From Candidatus Denitrolinea symbiosum (GTDB lineage: Bacteria; Chloroflexota; Anaerolineae; Anaerolineales; Villigracilaceae): a stretch of 64,000 nt of DNA. The first letter of the stretch is position 1. Each line of letters starts with the position of its first letter. The notes below the pieces were generated by a model. It made no database searches, was not told where the DNA came from, and worked only from the letters and a program-made list of their open reading frames with translations. The stretch is taken from NCBI GenBank assembly GCA_017312345.1, contig BLAA01000001.1:2542001-2606000 (forward strand), read 5' to 3'. Both the position numbers and the translations under genes were made by a program. Of the stretch, positions 28,351 to 36,984 are shown piece after piece.

Positions 28351-29340
28351 CTAGCTCATCGTCAACGCCATGACGGCTTTCTGCGCGTGGAGGCGGTTTT
28401 CGGCTTCGTCGAAGACGACCGAGTTGGGACCGTCCAGCACGGCGCTGGTCACTTCGATGTCGCGGTCGGCGGGAAGCGGATGCATGTAGATGGCGTCCTT
28501 CCGCGCGACTTTGAGTTTGGCGTCGTCCATGATCCAGTTCTTGAAGGAGTCCTGGAGTTTTTTGCCCTCGCCCTTGTCGGTGGTGGTCAACAGCGGGCCC
28601 CAGGACTTGGCGTAGATGACGTCCGCGTCTTTGCAGGCCTCGGTCATGCCGTCGGCGCTGTCAATGATCTCGAAGGCCGTCCCCGCGATTTTGGCCTGTT
28701 CCTTCGCCTGCTCGACGATGTCGGGCATGAGTTCGAAGCCGGGCGGATAGGCCAGGGTCACGTCCATGCCGAAGCGGGGCATCTGGAGGATCAGGGATTG
28801 GGGAACGGAGATCGGCTTGAGGTAGGATGCCGCGTACGCCCACGAGACGACGATCTTCTTTTTGCGGAGGTCGCGTCCCTTTTTCTCCATGATGGTCATC
28901 AAGTCGGCGAGACACTGGAACGGGTGGTAGATGTCGCACTGCATGTTGAGGACCGGCGCGCGGCTGGACTTGGCGACCGCGTTGAGGTACTTGTTGCCGT
29001 CGCCGAAGTCGCAGTGACGGATGGCGATGCCGTCGAAGTAGCGTCCGAAGATCTCGCCGATTTCCACCGGCGTGTCGCCGTGCGAGATTTGCGTAGTGTT
29101 GCTGTCAATGAACGCGCCGTGCCCGCCGAGCTGGGCCATGCCCGCTTCGAACGATCCGCGCGTGCGCGTGGACGAGAAGAAGAACAGCATGGCGAGGACT
29201 TTATCGCGCAGGTAGGCGTGCGGTTCGCCGAGGGCGCGCTTGCGTTTCAAGTCCCACGCCACGTCCAGAACGGTTTCGACTTCTTCCTTGGTGAAATCGA
29301 GGTCGCCGATAAAGTCTCGGCCGCGAAAATTGGTTTGCAT
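28351..29340 (-). CDS. ygeW: YgeW-like carbamoyltransferase
   Basis: The 329-residue aspartate/ornithine carbamoyltransferase-fold protein has the carbamoyl-phosphate motif SSTRTRGSFE. It shares with E. coli YgeW the stretches LNMQCDIYHPFQCLADL, VSWAYAASYLKPISVP and FGMDVTLAYPPGFELMPD. The substrate-side motif is HPLPADRD. It is shorter than E. coli YgeW (about 396 residues). The YgeW reaction in purine breakdown is thought to act on a ureido or diamino intermediate; the true substrate is not shown here. A GAGGAG site precedes the start. A plain ornithine carbamoyltransferase is less likely because of the YgeY and purine neighbours. Confidence 0.78.
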   Translation of the reverse strand: MQTNFRGRDFIGDLDFTKEEVETVLDVAWDLKRKRALGEPHAYLRDKVLAMLFFFSSTRTRGSFEAGMAQLGGHGAFIDSNTTQISHGDTPVEIGEIFGRYFDGIAIRHCDFGDGNKYLNAVAKSSRAPVLNMQCDIYHPFQCLADLMTIMEKKGRDLRKKKIVVSWAYAASYLKPISVPQSLILQMPRFGMDVTLAYPPGFELMPDIVEQAKEQAKIAGTAFEIIDSADGMTEACKDADVIYAKSWGPLLTTTDKGEGKKLQDSFKNWIMDDAKLKVARKDAIYMHPLPADRDIEVTSAVLDGPNSVVFDEAENRLHAQKAVMALTMS

Positions 29341-29358
29341 GATTTTGTCTCCTCTTTG

Positions 29359-29446
29359 TTAGTTGCCTGGTTTGTTAGTTGGCTGGTTTGTTAGTTGGCT
29401 GGTTTGCTAGTTATCTAGTTGACTGGTTGGCTGGTTGGCTGGTTAT
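29359..29446 (+). repeat. Array of eleven 8-bp units (CTGGTTGG family), left arm
   Basis: Eleven consecutive octamers run without a gap: TTAGTTGC, CTGGTTTG, TTAGTTGG, CTGGTTTG, TTAGTTGG, CTGGTTTG, CTAGTTAT, CTAGTTGA, CTGGTTGG twice and CTGGTTAT. The stop codon of the four-helix-bundle gene (29443-29445) lies inside the last unit. The reverse complement of the same word forms the array on the other side of that gene. Confidence 0.9.
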
Positions 29447-29811
29447 CGGTGTTTGCTCAAATAGGTTATCAAGCCGTTGATGAGTTTTTTTGTTTCTACG
29501 CTCAGGTCATATGCCTTTCTAATTTCCTCGTCGGTGATGTAGCCCGCGTCCAGGGCAAGGTACAACTGGGATTGGACTTCCCCAGCCGAGCGGCGAGCCA
29601 TTTTGAGAAAGCGGACAAACTCCGTGTTATACCCTGCTTCGAATCCTTCTGCGATGTTGTGCATTACGGAGCTTGCCGCTCGTTGAATTTGATCTCGTAA
29701 GCCGAAGTCTCGTGAAAATCCTTCCTTGCGCATCAATTGATACACATAACCTGCAAGTTCTCGCGCCTTCTTCCACGAATCGAGTTCCTCGAAGTTCTTG
29801 ATCGTCGCCAT
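29443..29811 (-). CDS. Four-helix-bundle (S23/IVP-like) protein
   Basis: The 122-residue protein is an intact member of the four-helix-bundle family of 23S rRNA intervening sequences: DFGLRDQIQRAASSVMHNIAEGF, FLKMARRSAGEVQSQLYLALDAGYI and the ending TKKLINGLITYLSKH. It is homologous to the product at 8471-8843. The family shares its fold with Avd accessory proteins of diversity-generating retroelements; the members outside rRNA have no settled function. The gene interrupts the ygeW-ygeY gene pair, in the direction of the operon, and is bracketed by inverted octamer arrays (29359-29446 and 29843-29898). This suggests insertion as a unit. Confidence 0.88.
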   Translation of the reverse strand: MATIKNFEELDSWKKARELAGYVYQLMRKEGFSRDFGLRDQIQRAASSVMHNIAEGFEAGYNTEFVRFLKMARRSAGEVQSQLYLALDAGYITDEEIRKAYDLSVETKKLINGLITYLSKHR

Positions 29812-29842
29812 TCGGCCGCCTCAATCATCACTCGTCCAAACG

Positions 29843-29898
29843 AACTAGCCAACTAGCCAACTAGCAAACCAGCCAACTAGCCAACTAGCCAACTAACC
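29843..29898 (-). repeat. Array of seven 8-bp units (AACTAGCC), right arm
   Basis: The seven contiguous octamers on the plus strand are AACTAGCC twice, AACTAGCA, AACCAGCC, AACTAGCC twice and AACTAACC. They are the reverse complement of the GGCTAGTT-type word at 29359-29446. The stop codon of ygeY (29893-29895) lies inside the last unit, so the element joins the neighbouring gene exactly at its end. Confidence 0.9.
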
Positions 29899-31092
29899 AC
29901 CAATCAGGCTTGGCAGGATCGCGTAGAACTCGGTGGCTTTGACCATATCCTCCAGCGAGACGGAGTCGCGCACGGTGTGGGCGGTCTCTTCGTCGCCGGG
30001 GCCGAATCCAATCGAAGGGATGCCCGCCTTGCCGGCCCAGTAAATGCCGTTTGTGGAGAAATTCCACTTGCCGCTGGGCGCATCAGGCAGACCGATGGCA
30101 ACGCGCGCTTCCTGTCCAGCCTTCACGAGCGGATGATCCTCCTCGTACGCCCAGGCCGGGAAGTATTTGTCCACCGGGAAGACGAAGCCCGTGTAGGACG
30201 GCTCGTCGTAGAACAGCTCCTCGACCTTGACCGTGTCCTTGAACTCGGGCGGAATCAGATCCTCGACCTGCTTTTTGACCGCTTCTTTGGTCTCGCCGAA
30301 GGTCATGCGGCGGTCAATGAAGATGACGGCTTCGTCGGGGACGGCGTTGATCGAGGGCGTCTGGACTTTCATATCACTGACCGTGATCTTGCCGTGACCG
30401 AGGAATTCATGGTCGCCCAGTTTCGGCTCCAGGTCGCGGATGCCGGCGATGACGGGCAGCAGCTTGTAAATGGCGTTGTCGCCCAGATGGTTGGAGGCCG
30501 CGTGAGCGCTCCGTCCCTTGGCCGTGACCTTCATTTCAAGGCGGCCTTTGTGCCCGCGATAAACGTTCATCTTGGTCGGCTCGCCGATGACGACGTAATC
30601 GGGTTTCACCTTCGGGTCAACTTCAACGAAAGTGTTAGGCGCGATGCCGTCGCACCACTCTTCCATGTTGCCGAAGTAGTAGGCGGTGTAACCTTCGAGC
30701 AGTCCCAGATCGCGGGCGATCGCCAGCCCGTAGACCATGCCGGGCGTGGAGCCTTTCTCGTCGCAGGCGCCGCGCGCGTACAGGACGCCGTCCTCCACTT
30801 TGCCGACGAACGGGTCCCACTGCCACTCGTGCGGGTCGCCCACGCCGACGGTGTCAATGTGCGAGTCGTAGACGATGACCTTCGGGCCGTTCCCGATGCG
30901 TCCGACGGTGTTGCCCATCTTGTCGAAGCGGACCTCGTCGAAGCCGAGTTTGGTCATCTCCGCCTGGATGCGCTCGCCCACGTCCTTGATCTGACTCTCC
31001 ATGCTGGGGATGGCGACGATCTCGCGCATGAAGTTGACGATGTTCTCGCGGTTCTCGTCCACTTTTTTCTTGATTTCCTGAGCCTTTGTCAT
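29893..31092 (-). CDS. ygeY: YgeY-family M20 metallohydrolase
   Basis: The 399-residue M20 zinc hydrolase has the metal motifs YDSHIDTV (about 75), RGACDEKGS, the catalytic pair in GNMEEWCDG, and the C-terminal STNGIYWAGKAGIPSIGFGPGDEETAHT. The last form is typical of the YgeY (selenium-metabolism-linked) branch. It would hydrolyse an amide or ureido intermediate of purine breakdown; the substrate is not proved. GGAGG precedes the start. The order regulator, ygeY, ygeW, carbamate kinase supports the pathway assignment. A generic peptidase is the alternative. Confidence 0.87.
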   Translation of the reverse strand: MTKAQEIKKKVDENRENIVNFMREIVAIPSMESQIKDVGERIQAEMTKLGFDEVRFDKMGNTVGRIGNGPKVIVYDSHIDTVGVGDPHEWQWDPFVGKVEDGVLYARGACDEKGSTPGMVYGLAIARDLGLLEGYTAYYFGNMEEWCDGIAPNTFVEVDPKVKPDYVVIGEPTKMNVYRGHKGRLEMKVTAKGRSAHAASNHLGDNAIYKLLPVIAGIRDLEPKLGDHEFLGHGKITVSDMKVQTPSINAVPDEAVIFIDRRMTFGETKEAVKKQVEDLIPPEFKDTVKVEELFYDEPSYTGFVFPVDKYFPAWAYEEDHPLVKAGQEARVAIGLPDAPSGKWNFSTNGIYWAGKAGIPSIGFGPGDEETAHTVRDSVSLEDMVKATEFYAILPSLIGG

Positions 31093-31106
31093 TGAATGCC
31101 TCCAGT

Positions 31107-31823
31107 TTATGAATTTTTGATCCGTCTTACAATGTGGAAATTGAAATAGCCGGGGATGAAATATGACAACGCGTGGTCGATTACCAGACCGGACGCGTTG
31201 AACACCTGGGAGTTGAAATGCAGCAGCACGTCGCCGCGCTGAATTTGAAGCGTGCGCGCCACGTCGGGCGAGGCGTCAATGGCGCTGACCGCGGCGCGCG
31301 AACTGACGGGCGGGTCGGCGCGGCCCAGTAGGAAGTCCAGCACCGAGCCGCTGAACGATTCGGGGAGGTCGTCGGCGTGCAGGACCGTCTCGGGGAGCGT
31401 GTCCACCAGAAAGGCCACGGGACGCGCGTCGGCCTGCATCACGCGTCGGACGCGCGTCAGATGGCTGGCCAGCGGAACGTTCAGGGCCGCGGCGAGTTCC
31501 TTGTCGGCGAAGATCCGCTCCACCCGCAGGTCGCCCACCGAGACGGCGAGGTTCATCCGCCGCGCCATCGTATCCAGGCTTTCCAGCGCTTCGAGTCCGC
31601 TTTCCATGACGGGGATGTTTCGCACCACGTACGTCCCCGAACCCTGCCGCCTGCGGATCAGTCCCTGCGTCTCGAACGAGCGCATGGCCTCGCGCAAAGT
31701 GGCGCGGCTCACGCCCAGTTGTTTCGCCAGTTCCGGCTCCGAAGGCAGGCGTTGACCGTTGGGCGCGCGCGCGATCAATCCCGAAAGTTCAGCCGTTAAA
31801 CGTTGGAAGGGAAAGTGCGGCAT
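31107..31823 (-). CDS. GntR/HutC-family regulator with UTRA domain
   Basis: The 238-residue protein has an N-terminal winged helix (about 5-72; LPSEPELAKQLGVSRATLREAMRSF) followed by a UTRA sensor domain. It is only distantly similar to the regulator at 19060-19791. It sits between adenine deaminase (10 bp upstream) and ygeY (14 bp downstream), inside the operon. It probably controls the catabolic half of the purine locus, while the other regulator controls transporter 1 and the hydroxylase. Confidence 0.87.
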   Translation of the reverse strand: MPHFPFQRLTAELSGLIARAPNGQRLPSEPELAKQLGVSRATLREAMRSFETQGLIRRRQGSGTYVVRNIPVMESGLEALESLDTMARRMNLAVSVGDLRVERIFADKELAAALNVPLASHLTRVRRVMQADARPVAFLVDTLPETVLHADDLPESFSGSVLDFLLGRADPPVSSRAAVSAIDASPDVARTLQIQRGDVLLHFNSQVFNASGLVIDHALSYFIPGYFNFHIVRRIKNS

Positions 31824-31833
31824 GACGCCTCTG

Positions 31834-33618
31834 TTATTCCGTCAGCGGGATGAATTTGAAATTCGTCACGTCCACCAGGCCGAGGTCCGAGATCCGCAGT
31901 TCGGGGATGACCACCAAACCCAGCAGGCTCAACTGCATGTTCGGGTTATTCAACTCGCAGCCGCAGTTGACGAAACTTTCCAGCACGGACGCGGCCTTCC
32001 GCGCCACGACTTCCGCGCGCTCGCTGGACATCAGCCCCGCGATCTGGAGTTCGACCTGGGCGTGGACCTTCCCCTCGATGACGACCACCTGCCCGCCTCC
32101 GCTGCGCGCGAGACTGTTGGCGGCCGCGGCCATCGAGGCGTCGTCCGTCCCGACGACGATCATCTGGTGGCTGTCGTGCGCGACGGTGGACGCGATCGCG
32201 CACTTGCGCGTGAGCCCGAACCCGCTGACGAGTCCCAGCGTGACGCCGCCTGTGCCTTTGTGCCGCTCCACCAGCGCCACTTTGGCGATGTCGCGGGCCG
32301 CGTCCGCTTTTAATTGACCGTCGATCACGGGCATTTCGATTTTCAAATGTTTCGTCGGCGCCTGGTTCTCGATGACGCCGATCACGTTCGCGGTGACTTT
32401 TTGCGCGCCGCCCGCGGCCTTTAGAATGAAATCGTCCGCTTTCAATTCGCGCTTCAAGTTGACCGAGTTGGTCGCCCACTTTGGGTAGGACGCGGCGGGG
32501 AGTTCCACCGTCCATTTGCCGTTCTGCGCGATGACCTCGCCTTTGGCGATCACGATGTCGGGATGGAAATCGCGCAGGTCTTCCACGATGAGGATGTCGG
32601 CCCAGCGCCCCGGGGCGATCATGCCCAGGTCCCGCGTCAAGCCGAAATGCTCGGCGGTGTTGAGGGTGCACATCTGGATGGCGGTCATCGGGTCGAGGCC
32701 CTCGGCGATGGCGTGACGGAGGACGCGGTCCATGTGGCCGTCCTGCGAAATGGTCTGCGCGTGGGAATCGTCCGTGCAGAGGATGAAGCGGCGCGAATGT
32801 AGTTTGTGTTTGGTGATGGCTTTCGCCTGCGCCGCCACGTCGTGCCAGGCGGAGCCGTAACGGAGCATGGCTTTCATGCCCTGCCGCACGCGGGCCATGG
32901 CGTCTTCGAGACGCGTCCCCTCGTGGTCGTCTTCGGGACCGCCCGCGACGTATCCGTGAAACGGCAGGCCGAGGTCGGGCGAGGCGTAATGCCCGCCGAT
33001 CGTCTTGCCTGCGGCGCGGGTGGCGGCCATCTCCGCCAGCATTTTGGGATCGCCCGCCGCCACGCCGGGGAAGTTCATCATCTCGCCGAGGCCGATCACC
33101 CCGGGCCAGGTCATCGCTTCGGCCACGTCGTCGGGACCGATGCTCGCGCCCGGCGTCTCGAGTCCCGGCGCGGACGGGACGCACGACGGCATCTGCACCC
33201 AGACGTGGATGGGCTGTTTGGCGGCTTCGTCTGCCATCAACTTGACGCCTTTCAACCCGAAGACGTTGGCGATCTCGTGCGGGTCAATGAACATGCCGGT
33301 CGTGCCGCGCGGCGCGACGGCGCGCACAAACTCCGTCACTGTGACCATCCCCGATTCGACGTGCATGTGACCGTCGAGCAGGCCGGGGACGAGGTACTTG
33401 CCGCCCGCGTCGATGACGACCGTGTCCTTCCCGACCGTGTGGCTGGCGTCCGCGCCGACGAAGGCGACGCGTCCGTTGACGACGGCGACGTCCGTGCCGT
33501 TAATGATCTCGCCCGACTGGACGCAGACCCACTGTCCGTGGCGGATGACGAGATCCGCGTGGGCGCGTCCCATGGCGACGTCTATGAGAGAGCGGGTGAG
33601 TTTTGCGGAAGAGGGCAT
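31834..33618 (-). CDS. ade: Adenine deaminase
   Basis: The 594-residue amidohydrolase matches bacterial Ade: VPGLLDGHMHVESGMVT holds the metal HxH site, followed by GTTGMFIDPHEIANVFG, GLGEMMNFPGV, GGHYASPDLGLP and CTDDSHAQTISQDGHMD. It converts adenine to hypoxanthine and ammonia, feeding the molybdenum hydroxylase. The length is normal for the family. It belongs to the minus-strand purine operon that starts at the promoter at 35358-35386. The start ATG is preceded by a short GGAG at close spacing. Confidence 0.93.
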   Translation of the reverse strand: MPSSAKLTRSLIDVAMGRAHADLVIRHGQWVCVQSGEIINGTDVAVVNGRVAFVGADASHTVGKDTVVIDAGGKYLVPGLLDGHMHVESGMVTVTEFVRAVAPRGTTGMFIDPHEIANVFGLKGVKLMADEAAKQPIHVWVQMPSCVPSAPGLETPGASIGPDDVAEAMTWPGVIGLGEMMNFPGVAAGDPKMLAEMAATRAAGKTIGGHYASPDLGLPFHGYVAGGPEDDHEGTRLEDAMARVRQGMKAMLRYGSAWHDVAAQAKAITKHKLHSRRFILCTDDSHAQTISQDGHMDRVLRHAIAEGLDPMTAIQMCTLNTAEHFGLTRDLGMIAPGRWADILIVEDLRDFHPDIVIAKGEVIAQNGKWTVELPAASYPKWATNSVNLKRELKADDFILKAAGGAQKVTANVIGVIENQAPTKHLKIEMPVIDGQLKADAARDIAKVALVERHKGTGGVTLGLVSGFGLTRKCAIASTVAHDSHQMIVVGTDDASMAAAANSLARSGGGQVVVIEGKVHAQVELQIAGLMSSERAEVVARKAASVLESFVNCGCELNNPNMQLSLLGLVVIPELRISDLGLVDVTNFKFIPLTE

Positions 33619-33648
33619 GGGGACTCCGAGGTGATTTATGAAATATAA

Positions 33649-33669
33649 GTTACAGGTTACGAGTTACGC
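33649..33669. repeat. Three 7-bp units (GTTACRR) upstream of adenine deaminase
   Basis: The contiguous heptamers GTTACAG, GTTACGA and GTTACGC lie in the 78-bp gap between the small protein gene and adenine deaminase. This is a short member of the private-word arrays found across the window. Confidence 0.6.
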
Positions 33670-33696
33670 GGCAAAAATAGAATTTAATGCTGTACA

Positions 33697-33936
33697 TCAT
33701 TCCTCTGGCATTCGGACAGTCGTAAAGTGCCGAAGAACCTTCATGTTCAATTCGGAATCCGACAATTCTGGATATCTGCTTTTTAAGGCGAGTTTAAAAG
33801 TTGACATGGCAAACGCCTGGGCGCGCATGGCGGGGATAATCCGCTTCTCTGGCGGGAGGCTGCGCAGTAACTTTATTTGAACCCAATCGGCGGGATCGAG
33901 TCCGCGAACGATGGCGGCGGTATCAATTTGGTTCAT
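33697..33936 (-). CDS. Small hypothetical protein
   Basis: The 79-residue, soluble, mostly helical protein includes LDPADWVQIKLLRSLPPEKRIIPAMRAQAFAMS-type helices and ends in VRMPEE. It has no signal peptide or metal motif. It starts 3 bp after the stop of the 8-oxoguanine deaminase gene, with AAGG upstream, so it is part of the purine operon. I do not recognise the family. Tight coupling makes it likely to be real; a small regulator or adaptor is conceivable. Confidence 0.6.
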   Translation of the reverse strand: MNQIDTAAIVRGLDPADWVQIKLLRSLPPEKRIIPAMRAQAFAMSTFKLALKSRYPELSDSELNMKVLRHFTTVRMPEE

Positions 33937-33939
33937 GGA

Positions 33940-35322
33940 TCAACCTTGTAATAATCTCTTCGAGGCCTTGTTATGTTTTTCGACAAGTTGACGTTCGTCC
34001 GCCGTCGCGAGTTGACCTTCTTTCACGATGAATTTCCCGCCGACGACCGTGTAATCCACGCGGACGGGTTGGCCGAAGACAATCGCCGAGACGGGATCGT
34101 GCATCCCGGCAAATTCGAGGCGGTTAAGGTCCACCGCGAAGAAGTCCGCGCATTTGCCGATTTCGAGCGAGCCGATGTCGCTCCGCCCGAGGACCGCCGC
34201 GCCGCCGCGCGTGCCGAGGTAAAGCGCCTCGCGTCCCGTCATCAATTTGCGGTTGGGATCGTTGGAAAGCGAGAAGCCTGTGATCCCCTCTTTGACGCGG
34301 GAAAGCAGCATCGCCTGGCGGACCTCCGCCAGCAGATGCGAGCCGTCGTTGGAGGCGGAGCCGTCCACGCCGAGGCCGACGTTGACTCCCGCCTGGCGGT
34401 ATTCCTTGATGGGCGCGATCCCCGAAGCCAGCCGCATGTTCGAGTGGGGACAGTGCGCCACGCCGCAGTTGTGTTCCGCGAAGACTTTGATCTCCGCGTC
34501 GTTGACCCAGATGGCGTGCGCGAACCAGACGTCTCCGCCGACCCAGCCCACCTCCTGCATGTAGCCGACGGGACGATGGCCGAACATCTGCATACAGAAC
34601 TGCTCTTCGTCCTCGGTCTCGGCCAGGTGGGTGTGGAGATGGACGCCGTATTCCCGCGCCAGTTTCGCGGACTCTTTCATCAGGTCGGTCGTGACGGAGA
34701 ACGGCGAACACGGCGCCAGGACGATCTGCGTCATCGCGCCGGGTTTGGGGTCGTGATATTTTTGGATCAGCCGCTGGGAATCTTTCAGGATGGAGTCTTC
34801 GCTGTTCACCACGGAATCGGGCGGGAGTCCGCCGTCTTTTTCGCTCAAACTCATCGAGCCGCGCGAGGCGTGCAGGCGGAGTCCGATCTCGGAGGCCGCG
34901 GCAATTTCATCGTCGAGGCGCGAACCGTTGGGGAAGAGATAGAGATGGTCGGAGGCGGTGGTACATCCAGAGAGGGCGAGTTCGCTCAGCGCGGTCTGCG
35001 TCGAGACGAAGATGTCTTCGGGCGTGAGCCGCGCCCAGATGGGATAGAGCGTCTTCAGCCAGTTGAACAGGTTGGCGTCCTGCGCGGCGGGGACGGCGCG
35101 GGTGAGCGTCTGGTAGAAGTGATGGTGCGTGTTGACGAGTCCTGGCAGCAGCACATGCCCGCGCAGGTCGAGGACTTCGTCGGCGGTCTGGTTTCGCAAT
35201 TCGGAGACGGGCGCGACTTCCTCGATCAACCCGCCGCGAATGAAAAGACCGCCATCGGGAATTTCCCGCTGGCGGTCGTCCATCGTGACAAGATACGCGT
35301 TTTTGATGAGAAGTGTGTTCAT
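33940..35322 (-). CDS. 8-oxoguanine deaminase (amidohydrolase family)
   Basis: The 460-residue protein belongs to the AtzB/TrzN-like amidohydrolases. LVNTHHHFYQTLTRA holds the metal histidines. The family-typical ASRGSMSLSEKDGGLPPDS and LAPCSPFSV point to 8-oxoguanine deaminase, and HTHLAETEDEEQ and GLGVDGSASND complete the site. The expected reaction is 8-oxoguanine to urate plus ammonia, which fits a purine locus. ATG 35322 was chosen because the promoter at 35358-35386 predicts transcription start near 35351; the longer frame from 35367 would start inside the promoter. It is the first gene of the operon. Guanine or cytosine deaminase are alternatives. Confidence 0.87.
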   Translation of the reverse strand: MNTLLIKNAYLVTMDDRQREIPDGGLFIRGGLIEEVAPVSELRNQTADEVLDLRGHVLLPGLVNTHHHFYQTLTRAVPAAQDANLFNWLKTLYPIWARLTPEDIFVSTQTALSELALSGCTTASDHLYLFPNGSRLDDEIAAASEIGLRLHASRGSMSLSEKDGGLPPDSVVNSEDSILKDSQRLIQKYHDPKPGAMTQIVLAPCSPFSVTTDLMKESAKLAREYGVHLHTHLAETEDEEQFCMQMFGHRPVGYMQEVGWVGGDVWFAHAIWVNDAEIKVFAEHNCGVAHCPHSNMRLASGIAPIKEYRQAGVNVGLGVDGSASNDGSHLLAEVRQAMLLSRVKEGITGFSLSNDPNRKLMTGREALYLGTRGGAAVLGRSDIGSLEIGKCADFFAVDLNRLEFAGMHDPVSAIVFGQPVRVDYTVVGGKFIVKEGQLATADERQLVEKHNKASKRLLQG

Positions 35323-35357
35323 GGTCAATTTGCCCAGTTGTCTGACAAATTTTCCAT

Positions 35358-35386
35358 AGTGTAGCAAAAAAAGAGACGACTGTCAA
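35358..35386 (-). promoter_or_regulatory. Promoter of the minus-strand purine operon
   Basis: Read on the minus strand, TTGACA (35381-35386) and TACACT (35358-35363) are separated by exactly 17 nt. Transcription would start near 35351, leaving a leader of about 29 nt before the deaminase start. The divergent aminopeptidase gene begins about 70 bp to the right. Confidence 0.78.
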
Positions 35387-35455
35387 ATTAAATCTTTCGG
35401 CATCCTCCCGTCGGTGATAAGATTGGCTCATTGAATTCCCAACAAAGGAGCATAC

Positions 35456-36970
35456 ATGGACATCACGACATTTACGCAATCGCTTCAGACCGCGCAGACC
35501 GACGCGGTCCTTGTGGACGTGACGGAGGACGCGTCCGCGCTGACGGGCGCGGCGGGCGCGCTCGACCAGGCGCTTGGCGGCGCCCTCCGCGACCTGCTTC
35601 AGACGGGCGACTTCCGCGGCAAGCCGAACGAGACGGCGCTGCTCTACACGCGCGGGGCGATCCCCGCGCCGCGCGTCATTGCCGTTGGACTCGGCAAGGC
35701 GGACGAGGTCACGCCCGACCGAATCCGACAGGCGGCCGCGGCGGGGATGAAGAAAGCGCGCGAGTTGGGATGCAGGACCGCCGCCGCGTCGCTTTTCGGC
35801 GCGGAGACGGGGCGCGTCGCCGCGGACCTCGCGGCGCGGTCGCTGACCGAGGGCGCGCTGCTCGGCCTCTACCGCTGGCGCGTCAACCACACCGAACCCG
35901 CGGAGCGCGCCGACCCTGAGAGTCTGTCGCTGGCGGCCGATCCCGCCCAGGTTCAGGAGGCGGAAGCGGGCGTCCGCGCGGGCGAGGCCGTCGCCGCGGG
36001 AGTCAACCGTGCCCGCGACCTCGTCAACCAGGCGCCGAACGTGATGACGCCCTCCGGCCTGGGCGCGGCCGCCGAAGCGATGTCGAAAGAGGCGGGGGTG
36101 AAGTGCACCGTCCACGATCTGGAGTGGATCCGCGATCAGAGAATGAACGCGTTCCTGGCGGTGGGGCAGGGGTCGGCCAACCCGCCGAGGTTCATCGAGA
36201 TGGAATATCGCGGCTCCGAGGCCGCGCCGATCGTCTTCGTCGGCAAGGGCGTCACGTTTGATTCTGGCGGAATCAGCATCAAGCCCGGCGAGGGGATGGA
36301 AGACATGCGCAGCGACATGGCCGGCGCGGCGGCGGTGATCGGCGCGCTGGAAGCGATCGCCAAAATGAAACTGCCCGTCCATGTGGTGGGGCTGATCGCG
36401 GCCACCGAAAACTTGCCCAGCGGGACGGCGTATCGCCCCGCGGACGTGATCGTCTCTCGAAAAGGTACGACCATCGAGGTCGTCAACACCGACGCGGAGG
36501 GACGCATGACCCTCGCCGACGCGCTGGATTACGCGTCCGAATTCAAGCCGCAGGCCGTGATCGACCTCGCCACGTTGACGGGCGCGTGCGTCGTCGCGCT
36601 CGGCGAGAACGTGGCCGCAGGCTACTTCTGCAACGACGAGTCGCTGGCGCAAAAAGTGGAGGAGGCGGCCAAATCTTCTGCTGAAAAATTGTGGCGGCTG
36701 CCGCTCTATCCCGATTACCACGAGAGAATTAAGACCGACTACGCCGACATCAAGAACACGGGCAACCGCTTCGGCGGCGTGGGGACCAGCGCGGCCTTCC
36801 TCGAAGTGTTCACGTCCTATCCGTGGGCGCATTGGGACATCGCGGGCATGGCGCAGGATAAGACCGGCGCGAGCCCGCTCCAGCCGTTTTCGCATCCCGC
36901 GTACTCCGCCCGCGGCGCGACGGGATTCGGCGTGAGGGCGCTGGTGAGCCTCGCGCAGAATTGGAAATAG
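35456..36970 (+). CDS. pepA: Leucyl aminopeptidase (M17)
   Basis: The 504-residue protein is an M17 cytosolic aminopeptidase. The C-terminal catalytic domain holds VGKGVTFDSGGISIKP, the signature NTDAEGRMTLADAL and ATLTGACVVALG, with metal ligands and catalytic Lys and Arg in these stretches. It removes N-terminal residues from peptides and forms hexamers in the family. AAAGGAG precedes ATG 35456. It is transcribed away from the purine operon. The length is normal. Confidence 0.94.
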   Translation: MDITTFTQSLQTAQTDAVLVDVTEDASALTGAAGALDQALGGALRDLLQTGDFRGKPNETALLYTRGAIPAPRVIAVGLGKADEVTPDRIRQAAAAGMKKARELGCRTAAASLFGAETGRVAADLAARSLTEGALLGLYRWRVNHTEPAERADPESLSLAADPAQVQEAEAGVRAGEAVAAGVNRARDLVNQAPNVMTPSGLGAAAEAMSKEAGVKCTVHDLEWIRDQRMNAFLAVGQGSANPPRFIEMEYRGSEAAPIVFVGKGVTFDSGGISIKPGEGMEDMRSDMAGAAAVIGALEAIAKMKLPVHVVGLIAATENLPSGTAYRPADVIVSRKGTTIEVVNTDAEGRMTLADALDYASEFKPQAVIDLATLTGACVVALGENVAAGYFCNDESLAQKVEEAAKSSAEKLWRLPLYPDYHERIKTDYADIKNTGNRFGGVGTSAAFLEVFTSYPWAHWDIAGMAQDKTGASPLQPFSHPAYSARGATGFGVRALVSLAQNWK

Positions 36971-36984
36971 CGCGGAGGATGAAT

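Noticed and set aside
28351..29340. Plain ornithine carbamoyltransferase
   Set aside because: Several stretches match YgeW, and the neighbours are YgeY, carbamate kinase and purine enzymes, with no other arginine genes.
29359..29898. Diversity-generating retroelement
   Set aside because: The protein resembles Avd, but there is no reverse transcriptase and no template/variable repeat pair with adenine-specific changes.
34907..36895. 662-codon minus-strand open frame opposite pepA
   Set aside because: It crosses the divergent promoter region and opposes a conserved M17 peptidase; its composition is Arg/His/Gly-rich shadow type.
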